Shown one piece after another: positions 33,191-41,166 of a stretch of 42,748 bases of DNA. The position numbers and the translations under genes were made by a program. Origin of the DNA: Oscillospiraceae bacterium (GTDB lineage: Bacteria; Bacillota; Clostridia; Oscillospirales; Oscillospiraceae); assembly GCA_016282135.1 (NCBI GenBank), contig JAEEKA010000094.1, forward strand, positions 1 to 42,748, given 5' to 3'. How positions within the stretch are numbered: the stretch's first letter is position 1; the number at the start of each line of letters is the position of its first letter. The notes under the pieces are model-generated. The model had not been told where the DNA came from, made no database searches, and saw only the letters and a list, made by a program, of their open reading frames with translations.

Positions 33191-33922
33191 ATGAAGATCA
33201 AAGCAGTCGTGCTTGCGGCGGGCAAGGGCACCCGCATGATGTCCGAAACCTGCAACCTCCCCAAGGTTCTGCGTCAGGCCTGCGGCAAGCCCCTTCTGCA
33301 CTACGTTTTGAAGGCTCTGGACTTCATCCCCGCCCAGGATACCGTGCTGGTAGGCGGCTACATGCGGGAGCTGGTGTTCGACGCCTTCCCTGCCTATCCC
33401 AGGGCGGTCCAGGATCCCCAGCTTGGCACCGGCCACGCGGTGATGTGCGCCCGGGATCATCTGGAGGGCTTCGACGGCACCGTGCTGGTCTGCTACGGCG
33501 ACATGCCCCTGCTGAAGAAGGAAATCTATCAGGGTCTGCTGGCCTTCCACGCGGAAAACGGCGCCGCCTGCACCATGCTCTCCGGCACCTGCGAGCAGTA
33601 CCTGCCCTACGGCCGGGTCCTCCGGGACGAAAACGGCGACTTCCTCCGCATCGTGGAGGATCGGGACTGCACCCCCGAGCAGAAGGCCATCCGGGAGCTG
33701 AACGTGGGCATCTACGCCTTCGACTGCAAATCCCTCCTTGCCAGCCTGGACGAGATTCAGAACAACAACGCCCAGCACGAATACTATCTCACCGACGTGC
33801 CCGCCATCCTCCGCAGTCACGGCCAGCGGGTGGCGGTCTACACCGCCCAGCTCAACGAGCAGATTCTGGGCGTCAATACGCCGGAACAGTTGGCGCTGAC
33901 GGAGCAGTATTTGCAGAAGTAA
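33191..33922 (+). CDS. Single-domain GlmU-like nucleotidyltransferase
   Basis: The 243-residue product covers only the N-terminal pyrophosphorylase half of GlmU: LAAGKGTRM (nucleotide-binding loop), NLPKVLRQACGKPLLHYVL, DPQLGTGHAVMCA, CYGDMPLL, LPYGRVLRDE, ELNVGIYAFD, and NNNAQHEYYLTDVPAIL. These are specific enough to suggest UTP:GlcNAc-1-phosphate uridylyltransferase. The C-terminal left-handed beta-helix acetyltransferase domain is absent; the stop codon is followed after 1 nt by heptamer-repeat DNA. The start at 33191 is preferred (CAGGAG at 33174-33179); a GTG at 33179 overlaps that SD. It may be a natural stand-alone paralogue or a 3'-truncated glmU. Confidence 0.85.
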   Translation: MKIKAVVLAAGKGTRMMSETCNLPKVLRQACGKPLLHYVLKALDFIPAQDTVLVGGYMRELVFDAFPAYPRAVQDPQLGTGHAVMCARDHLEGFDGTVLVCYGDMPLLKKEIYQGLLAFHAENGAACTMLSGTCEQYLPYGRVLRDENGDFLRIVEDRDCTPEQKAIRELNVGIYAFDCKSLLASLDEIQNNNAQHEYYLTDVPAILRSHGQRVAVYTAQLNEQILGVNTPEQLALTEQYLQK

Positions 33923-33923
33923 G

Positions 33924-34264
33924 AATTGACAGGTGACAGGTGACAATTACGAACCCGCCCGTAGGGACGGCACCCTGCCGTCCGTCAAAGCCTTCCCCCT
34001 GGGGGGAAGGTTCCTCCGAAGGAGGCGGATGAGGGGGTGTCCCGACAACGGGCTGCTTCCTGTGTTGGATGTGTTGTGGAGAACCGTCCCCTGTGTTGTG
34101 TGGCGCGCCGGTGTGCGCCGCTACACGGGCTTTCCCCATCCCCCGTCCCCTGATGGCTGGTGCCTGGTGCCTGATGCCTGATGCCTCGCCACGCAATCGG
34201 AACCGTCCCATGTGTTGGGTTCCCCGTCCCGTTGCCGCGCCGCAGAACAAAGAACACAGAACAA
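33924..34264. repeat. Repeat cluster downstream of the GlmU-like gene
   Basis: Contains heptamers AATTGAC and AGGTGAC x2 (33924-33944), a GTAGGG hairpin (33961-33983, identical to that at 22541-22563), an AAAGCCTTCCCCCTGGGGGG hairpin near 33987-34012, CTGGTGC/CTGATGC heptamers (34150-34184) and AGAACAA heptamers (34244-34264). No gene is visible. 34265-34630 is A+T-richer DNA with spaced AGAAC and TTGTTCTA copies and a GCCCCACACGGGGC hairpin; I see no gene there. Confidence 0.8.
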
Positions 34265-34632
34265 GGGTATTTCCAACATATATGGGTATCTCATTCCTCC
34301 TAATGGAAATTTATTGTTCTATTGTTCTATTTTTCAAAAAACATAGGAAAAACCAGGGAAAATCGATAGAACAAACTTAGAACGAGAGAGAACGAAGCAG
34401 AACAAAGCCCCACACGGGGCTCCCTGTGCTGCCCGCCGCATTGCGGTTTTACAGGATACTAAGCCGTCTTTTGCATCTTAATTATGCCATATTTTGATGG
34501 AAAAGTCAATGAAAATATCCTGAAAAGGGACTTTCAGACAAGCAATACCCGGGGAAGGCACAGGTGCTTGTCCATGCGGACAGATTCGGACGGGGGACGC
34601 GGTTTATCGCGTCCCCCGTCCTTTTCCAATGC

Positions 34633-34855
34633 ATTCTCGAACAGCAATTTGAGAATACCACCGTTATTCATGTGACAGTTTTTCAGTTTTCATTTAAAAA
34701 CCCGCCGCCCTGCCGCAAGGGGTACGGATTTCGGGACGGAAGCCCCGTCCCCGCAAGGTTTTCCCCTGCCTGCGTAGTGGCCGCGCACCTGCGCGGCCAT
34801 GGCGCGAAGCGCTTTTCGTGGCTTTTATGGCCGCGCAGGTGCGCGGCCGCTACGG
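34633..34855. repeat. Core-palindrome relative and paired GGCCGCGC hairpins
   Basis: 34633-34656 is a degenerate relative of the TTCAAAT core palindrome (loop AGCA). 34774-34799 and 34828-34855 are two GTAG-arm hairpins with inner stem GGCCGCGC, inverted relative to each other. 34856-35035 has no gene, although short open frames cross it. Confidence 0.75.
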
Positions 34856-35035
34856 GCTCTGAACCGGTCGCCGTGTGCCGGGAGGCATCCCCAGATGCCT
34901 CCTGCCGCCGATCCGGCGGCGTCATTACCGCAGGCAATGACGGAACCGTGGCGCTACCTCGGTGCGCCGGGCGGCACCCCTCCTCCGCGCTGCGCTGCGG
35001 CGCTCTGTGCCCTGCGCCCTCCCGGATTCCCGCTT

Positions 35036-36142
35036 TCAGCCCAGGGCAGGGCCTTCGATACGCTCGAAATATCCGGACAGGTCCTCCGCTTCGTGGAGCG
35101 CAGTCATAAAGCGCAGAAGCCGGTTGAAATCTATCCCGGCAAGGGTCTTATCCCTGTAAAGGTCCGTCCGGGCCAGGAAATGATCCCCTTCCTTGACATA
35201 CTCCGTCACGGACTGAAGCAGCGCCCAGGCCTCCGCCTGCTCCGGCGAAGCTTCTCCGGTCTCCACCAGGTCGGAAAGCTGGATATAATCCCGGCAGCCC
35301 TCGCCGGTTTGATAGAGCACGTCAATATAGAGTTCATCCACACAGCCCGCGGCCATGAGGCATCCGATCTGGAAACGATAACCGTCTTTCCATTCGGGTT
35401 CTGCCAGAATCTCCACCGGCTGGTGGTTCCAGTATTTCAGGTCGGTCCGTTCCTCATGGGGTTCCCCGGTCAGGGCCTCCCGCATCAGGCCGAAAAACAG
35501 CTCCCTGTCGATGGACTCAAATTCATAGTCCGCCGGGTCCAGGGCCAGCAGCTCCGCCGGTTCCCTGTTGTTGGTCAAAATGGCCTCGATCTTCGCCAGG
35601 TCCCTTGCCTGGGCGTCGGAGCCCTGGCCCCAGGTCAGGCGGTCCGGAACATAGACGTCCATCCGCACATTATCACCGGAATACCGGGACGGGTCCCGAA
35701 GATAGTCCTCGTAGCGCACCAGGGTCGGGTTGGGGTCATCCCCCGCGTGGAGCTCGGCCTGGACATAGGCGTCGTCGAAGCGATAGCGTAAATTAACGCC
35801 AAAAAAACTGTATCGGCAAAGATTGCTGTCGTCGCCATCCTTGTTGGTGTACTGGGTAAATGAGAAGACCCAGCCGTCGTCTGTGGTTCTTCTCGCGGTC
35901 TTCTCCTGCCAGGCCATGTCAAAACCGCCGGGATTGTGAAGCTCCACAGCCGGGACCTTCGCGGGAATTAACCTACTGCCCGCATAAACCGTGGCAGCCA
36001 ACAGAACGATTACAGCCGCCGCCAGGGCGATGCGGCGCAGGGGACGGTAATTGCGGGCCCTCGCCGACGCAGGCTCCCGGGCCTCATCCAGGTATTTGGG
36101 CCGGGCTTCCGTCAGGGCGCGTAAGATAGATTCCGGTCTCAT
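35036..36142 (-). CDS. Membrane protein paired with ECF sigma factor (possible anti-sigma factor)
   Basis: A 368-residue protein with about 35 cytoplasmic residues, one TM near residues 36-56 (RIALAAAVIVLLAATVYAGS) and an extracytoplasmic domain of about 310 residues. I recognise no named domain. Its start overlaps the end of the sigma-factor gene by four bases (36139-36142), so the two are translationally coupled. An N-terminal cytoplasmic stub plus single TM plus outside sensor domain is the usual layout of a cognate anti-sigma factor. The stub (MRPESILRALTEARPKYLDE) lacks a zinc anti-sigma HxxxCxxC motif. Role inferred from context only. Confidence 0.75.
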   Translation of the reverse strand: MRPESILRALTEARPKYLDEAREPASARARNYRPLRRIALAAAVIVLLAATVYAGSRLIPAKVPAVELHNPGGFDMAWQEKTARRTTDDGWVFSFTQYTNKDGDDSNLCRYSFFGVNLRYRFDDAYVQAELHAGDDPNPTLVRYEDYLRDPSRYSGDNVRMDVYVPDRLTWGQGSDAQARDLAKIEAILTNNREPAELLALDPADYEFESIDRELFFGLMREALTGEPHEERTDLKYWNHQPVEILAEPEWKDGYRFQIGCLMAAGCVDELYIDVLYQTGEGCRDYIQLSDLVETGEASPEQAEAWALLQSVTEYVKEGDHFLARTDLYRDKTLAGIDFNRLLRFMTALHEAEDLSGYFERIEGPALG

Positions 36143-36696
36143 AACAGTTCCTCCTTTTCCAAGAACGCTTTCAGTTTTTTTCGGGTACGGAACAGCAGCA
36201 CCGAAGCGTGGGCCTTGCTCAGACCCTTGGCGGCGGCCAGTTTGTCCAGCTCCTCCATGTCGTAGTAACGCCGGAGGAAGAGCTCCCGCTCCCGCCGGGG
36301 CAGGGAGTCCAAAAAGTCGTTGATCCGCTCCGCCAGCAGGCGGCCCGCCACGGCTTCTTCCACGTCCTCTCGGGCAGAGGCGCAGTATTCCAGCTCCTCA
36401 AAAACCTCCGTCACCGTTCCGCCGCCCCGCTTTTGGCGGCGGCTGTCCCGGAGTCGGTTCAGGGCCGCGTTGCGGACCAGGGCAGTGAAGTAATGGCCCA
36501 GGGATTCTGGCTGCTTGGGCGGGATCGTTTCCCAGACTGCCAGCAGCCCGTCCTGGAGACATTCCTCCGCATCCTCCTCCGAACCGGTGATCCGCCGGGC
36601 CAGGGCCAGGGCGGGCTTGCCCCAGGCGTCCCGGATTGCCCCCAGGGCGGATTCATCCCGCGCCCGGAGACGATCCAGAATGGTTTCTTCGTTCAT
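36139..36696 (-). CDS. ECF-type RNA polymerase sigma factor
   Basis: A 185-residue sigma-70 family protein with region 2 (ALALARRITGSEEDAEECLQDGLLAVWETIPP) and region 4 (LPRRERELFLRRYYDMEELDKLAAAKGLSKAHASVLLFRTRKKLKAFL) separated by a short linker, the ECF layout. The start at 36696 follows AAAGGAG; a longer frame to 36747 would cross the palindrome at 36721-36734. It is the first gene of a two-gene operon with its membrane partner. I could not assign a clear autoregulated promoter. Confidence 0.92.
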   Translation of the reverse strand: MNEETILDRLRARDESALGAIRDAWGKPALALARRITGSEEDAEECLQDGLLAVWETIPPKQPESLGHYFTALVRNAALNRLRDSRRQKRGGGTVTEVFEELEYCASAREDVEEAVAGRLLAERINDFLDSLPRRERELFLRRYYDMEELDKLAAAKGLSKAHASVLLFRTRKKLKAFLEKEELL

Positions 36697-36720
36697 GCTG
36701 TTCTCCTTTGCTGTTTCTTT

Positions 36721-36734
36721 CAGAAGGCCTTCTG
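36721..36734. promoter_or_regulatory. Perfect 14-bp palindrome in the sigma-factor leader
   Basis: CAGAAGGCCTTCTG is a perfect dyad, 25 nt upstream of the sigma-factor start codon and next to a TATATA stretch. It could be an operator or simply a leader hairpin. Confidence 0.4.
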
Positions 36735-36760
36735 CTATATATGACACCGTTTGAATGCGG

Positions 36761-36808
36761 AAATAACAGGCCCGCCCGTTTTTTCGGGCGAGCCTGTTAT
36801 TTCTTTTT
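36761..36808. terminator. Terminator hairpin between two minus-strand genes
   Basis: 18-bp stem AAATAACAGGCCCGCCCG (one mismatch) with a TTTTTT loop (36761-36802), just after the 36820-37455 gene. The T-run CTTTTT lies on the plus-strand 3' side. It probably separates that gene from the sigma operon. Confidence 0.75.
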
Positions 36809-36819
36809 GGGGCGCATCC

Positions 36820-37455
36820 TCATTCCGTCGGCGCAATATGCCAAAGCCCGGCGGTATCATAGCGTTCCGGCACCGGGCTCCAGTTTCCTTCCGCCGTCTC
36901 CACGTACCAACCGTCGTCCCGATACTCCAACGCGCCGTATTCCCCGAACTCAGCAGAAATGGGGGCGTACCAGTATTGCCAGCGATTCGGCGTTACGTTT
37001 GTGTTGTACCAGAGCAGGCGAAGATGTCCGGAAGTATAATAGTACCCGTTATAGTCTTCACTCCAGTTGACCGCCACGTCCTCCTCGCCGCCGGTTGTCA
37101 ATTCCATAAGGCCCGGCTCCGTCTCCCGCAGATAGAGGGTGGCGCCGAAGCGATCCAGATTGACGTTCCGCAGCGTCTTAGCGGGCCGCATTTCTCCGGT
37201 CGGATTCGTCAAAAATTTTTCCAGAGAATTATAGTAAGAGATACAGGAACAAATCGAACTGACGACAAGGTAGACAATCGGCGCGGCAACCAAGATCAAC
37301 GCGATGATCAGGCTTACGCGTCTGGGCCGCTTTCCGGGGGCGTATCCGCCCGCTTCGTCTACGGCTGCGAGCCCCTCATGGGTGGAATGGGCGCTGCTGT
37401 CGAGCAGATCCGAAGAACGAATGATATTTTGTCCGCTGTTGCTTGTCTTTGCCAT
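36820..37455 (-). CDS. Hypothetical single-pass membrane protein
   Basis: A 211-residue product; family not recognised. About 45 Ser-rich N-terminal residues precede a TM segment near residues 46-72 (RRVSLIIALILVAAPIVYLVV then SSICSC). The remaining 140 residues are outside and rich in Tyr and Trp (NGYYYTSGHLRLLWYNTNVT, RWQYWYAPISAEFGEYGALE). GGAGG at a suitable distance supports the ATG at 37455. It lies directly upstream of the sigma operon in the same direction but is separated from it by a hairpin. Confidence 0.7.
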   Translation of the reverse strand: MAKTSNSGQNIIRSSDLLDSSAHSTHEGLAAVDEAGGYAPGKRPRRVSLIIALILVAAPIVYLVVSSICSCISYYNSLEKFLTNPTGEMRPAKTLRNVNLDRFGATLYLRETEPGLMELTTGGEEDVAVNWSEDYNGYYYTSGHLRLLWYNTNVTPNRWQYWYAPISAEFGEYGALEYRDDGWYVETAEGNWSPVPERYDTAGLWHIAPTE

Positions 37456-37714
37456 AATTGGTCAACCTCCGTTATCTTTCCTCCGGGCTTCCAAGTTCAT
37501 TTTACCAATGCGGCGAACGGGAGACAATCACAAAAACCGCAAAAAAGCGGCTCATTTTTTACAGTAACTGCAAAATAGCGACCTTTTTTCGGGCAAAGAA
37601 CAAGCGGAAATTCAGGATAAAAAGGGGAGAAGTTCGGATCGACAAGTGGGGAAGCCGGTCCCGCAGCGCATCGGTGTGCGCCGCTGAAGAGGCCGGTGCA
37701 TGCGGGGGAAGCGC

Positions 37715-37942
37715 GGACGGCAGGGTGCCGTCCCTACGGGCTCTGAACGCCGAAGCTGCGGGCGGATGTGGGCATCCGCCCCTACTGCCCGTATCCTGCC
37801 CCGTAGTGGCCGCGCACCCGCGGGGTCATAAGCCCGTGCGAAAAACGCTATGGCCGCCGACCTCGGCGGCCACTACGGACTCTGTATTTCGGAACCGGTG
37901 CGCCGGAAGGCGCAATTCATTGGGACGGCCGGGCCGTCCCTA
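37715..37942. repeat. Cluster of GTAGGG-arm hairpins with different cores
   Basis: Hairpins lie at 37715-37739 (GGACGGCAGGGTGCCGTCC), 37760-37785 (GGGCGGATGTGGGCATCCGC plus CCCTAC), 37803-37830 (degenerate GGCCGCGC type), 37852-37878 (GGCCGCCGACCTCGGCGGCC) and 37922-37942 (GGGACGGCCGGGCCGTCCC). GGGCTCTGAAC or GGACTCTG follows two of them. The last one supplies the stop codon of the DUF4037 gene. 37456-37714 has no other recognisable feature. Confidence 0.85.
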
Positions 37943-38881
37943 CACAGCGCTCAGGATATGGGCGTTCCGCAGGGCCGGGTCGGCGATTTGGTCGTTGACG
38001 GACCGGGCGTGCTTTTCCAGCTCGCCGCAGACCGCCTCGGTGAGGCCCTGGGCCTGCAAGGCGGCAACGACGGCGGAGGCAAGATTCTCAATCATGTCCT
38101 GCTTGGCCCGGGCCATGGTTTTGCCGTTGTCGGTGGTGAGCAGCAGCTCCAGGGTCTCGGCCTCCTCCGACAGAACAGGCAAGGCCCGAAGCGCCCGGAA
38201 CTGCCATTTATAATAGGGGAGATAGCGTTCGTTCAGCAGGAAGATCGCGGCGATGGCGTGGCGGACGAACTCCCCCACGGCCAATTGGGCGGCGGCGGGC
38301 TCTCCGTGGGCCAGGCAGCGGGGATAGTTGTACTGCCCCGCCTGGGCCATCCCCAGGAGCCTGCCCGCCAGCTTCTTCCGCCGCACGTCGGCGGGCTGCC
38401 GGGCGAGCCGGGCGCGGATTGCCGCGAAGTCCCCGTCTCCCTCCCAAAAGAGAGCCCCGTTTACCACCTCGGCCAAATATTGCTCCTCTGCGCGCAGCCA
38501 GCGATCCAAGGTCAGCGTGCCGTCCCGGCTGCCGGTGCGGGCCTCCAAAAAGTCCCCCAGCCGGATCACCCCCCGGCGGCTTCCCCCCACGGGGGCCAGC
38601 CTGGGCCGGGAAAAGCCCAGATACTCCCTGGGCAGGGCGGCGTAGGCCCGTTCCATCTGAAAGGCGGTTTTCCGGTCCAAAACCTCTTCCTCCGGCAGGA
38701 AGATGCAGAAGCCGGGCTCGAAATCGTGGTCCTGGGATACTTCGTCGTCAAAGCCGAAGCATTCCGAGCCGCTGCCCGCCAGGCCCACCGCCAGCCGGTC
38801 CGCCCAGGCGGGGAATTTTTCCCGCAGCATAGGCGCGCCGAAGGCTTCAAAATATTGCCGGGAAAGTTCAAGCCCTTGCAT
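37940..38881 (-). CDS. DUF4037 domain protein
   Basis: A 313-residue protein with the DUF4037 N-terminal block GLAGSGSECFGFDDEVSQDHDFEPGFC, which resembles the nucleotidyltransferase GS...D-x-D active site (GSGSE...DDEVSQDHD). That resemblance suggests, but does not prove, nucleotidyl transfer. AGAGGA precedes the ATG. The stop TAG (37940-37942) is formed by a GTAGGG hairpin repeat, so the native C-terminus may have been altered. It lies downstream of a TPR gene with a heptamer array between them. Confidence 0.85.
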   Translation of the reverse strand: MQGLELSRQYFEAFGAPMLREKFPAWADRLAVGLAGSGSECFGFDDEVSQDHDFEPGFCIFLPEEEVLDRKTAFQMERAYAALPREYLGFSRPRLAPVGGSRRGVIRLGDFLEARTGSRDGTLTLDRWLRAEEQYLAEVVNGALFWEGDGDFAAIRARLARQPADVRRKKLAGRLLGMAQAGQYNYPRCLAHGEPAAAQLAVGEFVRHAIAAIFLLNERYLPYYKWQFRALRALPVLSEEAETLELLLTTDNGKTMARAKQDMIENLASAVVAALQAQGLTEAVCGELEKHARSVNDQIADPALRNAHILSAV

Positions 38882-38902
38882 CGATTTGTCCTCTCTGAAC
38901 CA

Positions 38903-39063
38903 TAGTCATTAGTCGTTAGTCATTAGTCGTTAGTCACTAGTCACCAGTCACTAGTCACTGGTGACTGTTCCCTGGTCCCTGGTCCCTGGTCCCTGGTGAC
39001 TGGTCACTGGTCACTGGTCCCTGGTGACTGGTGACTGGTCACTGGTCACTGGTCCCTAGTAAC
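38903..39063. repeat. 161-bp heptanucleotide tandem array (23 units)
   Basis: Read on the plus strand, the units run TAGTCAT, TAGTCGT (each twice), TAGTCAC, then CAGTCAC and TGGTGAC variants, then TGGTCCC, TGGTGAC and TGGTCAC, to TAGTAAC. The period of exactly 7 is kept throughout, with unit drift from TAGTCAN to TGGTSNC. The array fills the gap between two minus-strand genes and runs into the 3' end of the TPR gene. Confidence 0.95.
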
Positions 39064-39875
39064 TCTCTTGCATTTCTCGCCGCCTCGGCCAGCTCCTGCG
39101 CGTCGGCAAAGCGGCCATAATAGTCGAAGCTGGGGGCGCACTTCTCGCAGACGAAGGCGTAATAGCCGTCGTGAGGCAGCTCCGGCCGGTTCAGCAGCGT
39201 CCAGACCCGGTCCAGCCGGGTCTCGATCTCGGTCTCGGCCTCCAGCAGGCCCGTCTCGGCCTCCGCCAGGTTCGCCAGGTTCAGCTCCGTCACCGCCAGC
39301 TCCAGGGCCCCGTTGGGCTGGGTCTCCATGACGGCCAGGGCCTTTTCGTAGAGCTCCCGGGCCTCGGCAAAGCGGCCCAGATCCGCCAGGACCAGGGCCA
39401 TATTGTTATACAGGCCGCCCCGACGGCAATCCTCCGGGGGAAGGGCGCTCTCGTAGATCGCCCGGGCCTTTTCGTAATAGGGCAGGGCCTTGGAGGCCTC
39501 CCCGAAGTTCTTATAGACCGTTCCGACGTTGAGCCAGGTGGTGGCGGCGGTCACGCTGTCCTCCAGCCCCGCCCGGGAAACCAGCTCCTCCGCCCTTTGG
39601 ACGGCCTCCATGGCGGGCTCCCGCTTGCCCATTTTCCGCAGCAGACCCATGCGCTCGTTCTCGATGGAAAGCAGACCCCGCCAGTCCCGGCCCGCGGCGG
39701 CCTCCTGCCGCCAGTAGTCCAGGTGCCGCTCTGCGGCGGCATAGTCGTTCCGGGCCAGGTATTCGTCCAGCCGGGTAACGCAGCGGCGCAGGTCTACCGG
39801 GGTGGGCGCGCCCTCCTCCGGCTTGCAGAAAACGCAGGAGGGCTCCAGATAATCCTCCGGCCGCAGTCCGTTCAT
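39039..39875 (-). CDS. Tetratricopeptide repeat protein
   Basis: A 278-residue helical protein. An N-terminal segment with CVFCKPEEG (a CxxC pair) is followed by TPR-like helices from about residue 45 to 215 (TAATTWLNVGTVYKNFGEAS, GLYNNMALVLADLGRFAEAR, ELAVTELNLANLAEAE) and a C-terminal segment containing CEKCAPSFDYYG, a second CxxC; together they might bind a metal. The final codons (LLGTSDQ) and the TGA come from the heptamer array, so the native end may be lost. AGGAGG precedes the ATG at 39875. It lies 33 nt after the L,D-transpeptidase gene and upstream of the DUF4037 gene; protein-interaction role assumed. Confidence 0.82.
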   Translation of the reverse strand: MNGLRPEDYLEPSCVFCKPEEGAPTPVDLRRCVTRLDEYLARNDYAAAERHLDYWRQEAAAGRDWRGLLSIENERMGLLRKMGKREPAMEAVQRAEELVSRAGLEDSVTAATTWLNVGTVYKNFGEASKALPYYEKARAIYESALPPEDCRRGGLYNNMALVLADLGRFAEARELYEKALAVMETQPNGALELAVTELNLANLAEAETGLLEAETEIETRLDRVWTLLNRPELPHDGYYAFVCEKCAPSFDYYGRFADAQELAEAARNARELLGTSDQ

Positions 39876-39908
39876 GCAATCGCCTCCTATTCTGTCAATC
39901 CTGTCGCA

Positions 39909-40979
39909 TTAGGAAATGACCGATTCTTCATTGTCGCTTAACCAGGGGTTTTCCGGGTCCGGGTCCGTGGGGTCCCAGCCGGACCGGGGATCCTCCGGGT
40001 CCAGCAGCAGCGGCTCGGGCCGTTCCACGGGCAGCTCCTGGGCGTCATAGATGTGGACGGGGGTGCCGGATGGACAGTAATCAAAAATCCATTTGGCCCC
40101 CTCCACCGGAAGCCGGACGCAGCCCATGGAGGCCACGGTGCCCAGCTTATTGTATTCTTCTGTTTTCAGGCTGTCCTTCTGCTTGCGGCTGTAGGGGACG
40201 GAGTGGAAGAGGATGTCCCCACAGATGCCGCAGACGTACTGCCCGTAGACCCCGCCGAAGAGGGAGGCCCACTCCCGCTTGCTGCCCAGGGAATAGTTTC
40301 CCCGGGGGGTGGTATAGCCGGTGGAGCAGAGCCAGACCTTCACCGGGAAGGTGTAGCCTTCCTCCTCCTTGCCGTAGACAATCACCACGTTGTGATTGCG
40401 CAGCACGTCGATGGAATAGGGTCGGTCTTCTCCGCTTGCGGCGTAGTATACCTCCGGCTCGTCGTTGTCCAGCAGTATCCCGGCTTCCCGGGTCATGCTC
40501 TGGTCCTGCCAGCGCAGAACGGCCTCCAGCCGGGCAGTCCGATCCTGGTCCCGCAGGCTGAAGCTCACGTCCAGCCGGGTACCCTGCTTCAGGCCGGGGA
40601 AGAGCTCCAAAGCGTCCCATTGCACCAGGGGTTCCCCGTCCAGGGTCAGGGTAAGGGAGCAGCTCCGGTCCCCCTCCGGCAGCTCCACACGGGGGAAAAC
40701 CAGGGTGATATCCGCCTGGGGACGCGCAGGGCTCAGAAACGTCGGCGTCAAAAGGACCATCCCCACGCATTCCTCCAGCACGGGGGGCGCCGGGGCCTCG
40801 GTCGTCTCGGCAGGCTCGGTAGGCAGGGGTTCTGTAGTGACGGCCTCGGGGGACGCCGTCCGGGCGGCGGTCCCGCCGGTCTCCGCTTCGGCGGTGGAAG
40901 TGGAAGCAGGGGCGGCATGGCTTACCATGCAGCCCGCAAGGGTCAGCATGATCAAAATGATACAGATCAATCGCTTCAT
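39909..40979 (-). CDS. L,D-transpeptidase (YkuD) lipoprotein
   Basis: Lipobox LAGC with the lipidated cysteine at residue 17, then a Thr/Ala/Pro/Glu linker to about residue 68, a beta-rich middle domain of about 120 residues, and a YkuD domain from about 190. Catalytic residues H259 (ILFHSVPYSR) and C287 (TVASMGCVRLP) are present. The C-terminal tail of about 40 residues is Asp/Pro-rich. It is predicted to form 3-3 crosslinks in peptidoglycan or attach proteins to it on the outer face of the membrane. First gene of a run with TPR and DUF4037 genes, behind a good promoter. Confidence 0.93.
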   Translation of the reverse strand: MKRLICIILIMLTLAGCMVSHAAPASTSTAEAETGGTAARTASPEAVTTEPLPTEPAETTEAPAPPVLEECVGMVLLTPTFLSPARPQADITLVFPRVELPEGDRSCSLTLTLDGEPLVQWDALELFPGLKQGTRLDVSFSLRDQDRTARLEAVLRWQDQSMTREAGILLDNDEPEVYYAASGEDRPYSIDVLRNHNVVIVYGKEEEGYTFPVKVWLCSTGYTTPRGNYSLGSKREWASLFGGVYGQYVCGICGDILFHSVPYSRKQKDSLKTEEYNKLGTVASMGCVRLPVEGAKWIFDYCPSGTPVHIYDAQELPVERPEPLLLDPEDPRSGWDPTDPDPENPWLSDNEESVIS

Positions 40980-41017
40980 ATCTCTGTTCCTGTCTGTCCG
41001 ATATAGATGTATCTGAC

Positions 41018-41046
41018 ATTATACATAATTCGACAGGTTCTGACAA
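41018..41046 (-). promoter_or_regulatory. Promoter of the L,D-transpeptidase gene
   Basis: On the minus strand, TTGTCA (41041-41046), 17-nt spacer, TATAAT (41018-41023). The leader is about 30 nt. Confidence 0.8.
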
Positions 41047-41109
41047 GAGGGAATCGAGGGCTTTCCCCCCGGATTTCTGTAAAATTTTTTGTTTTTGCGA
41101 AAAAAAGTA

Positions 41110-41138
41110 TGGACAATGCTGCGGAAAGGTGATACTAT
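41110..41138 (+). promoter_or_regulatory. Promoter of the Dabb-domain gene
   Basis: TGGACA (41110-41115), 17-nt spacer, TACTAT (41133-41138), preceded by TGA (extended -10). The start codon at 41167 is about 22 nt from the expected transcription start. Confidence 0.6.
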
Positions 41139-41166
41139 GTGGGAAAAATTTGAAAGGACCGACGCT

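Noticed and set aside
34069..34675. Short open frames in the repeat-rich gap (for example 34069-34380 and 34484-34675)
   Set aside because: They run through hairpin and heptamer modules, lack SD sites and show no recognisable protein pattern.
38903..39063. CRISPR-like array
   Set aside because: The units are 7 nt and contiguous with no spacers; no cas genes are in the window.
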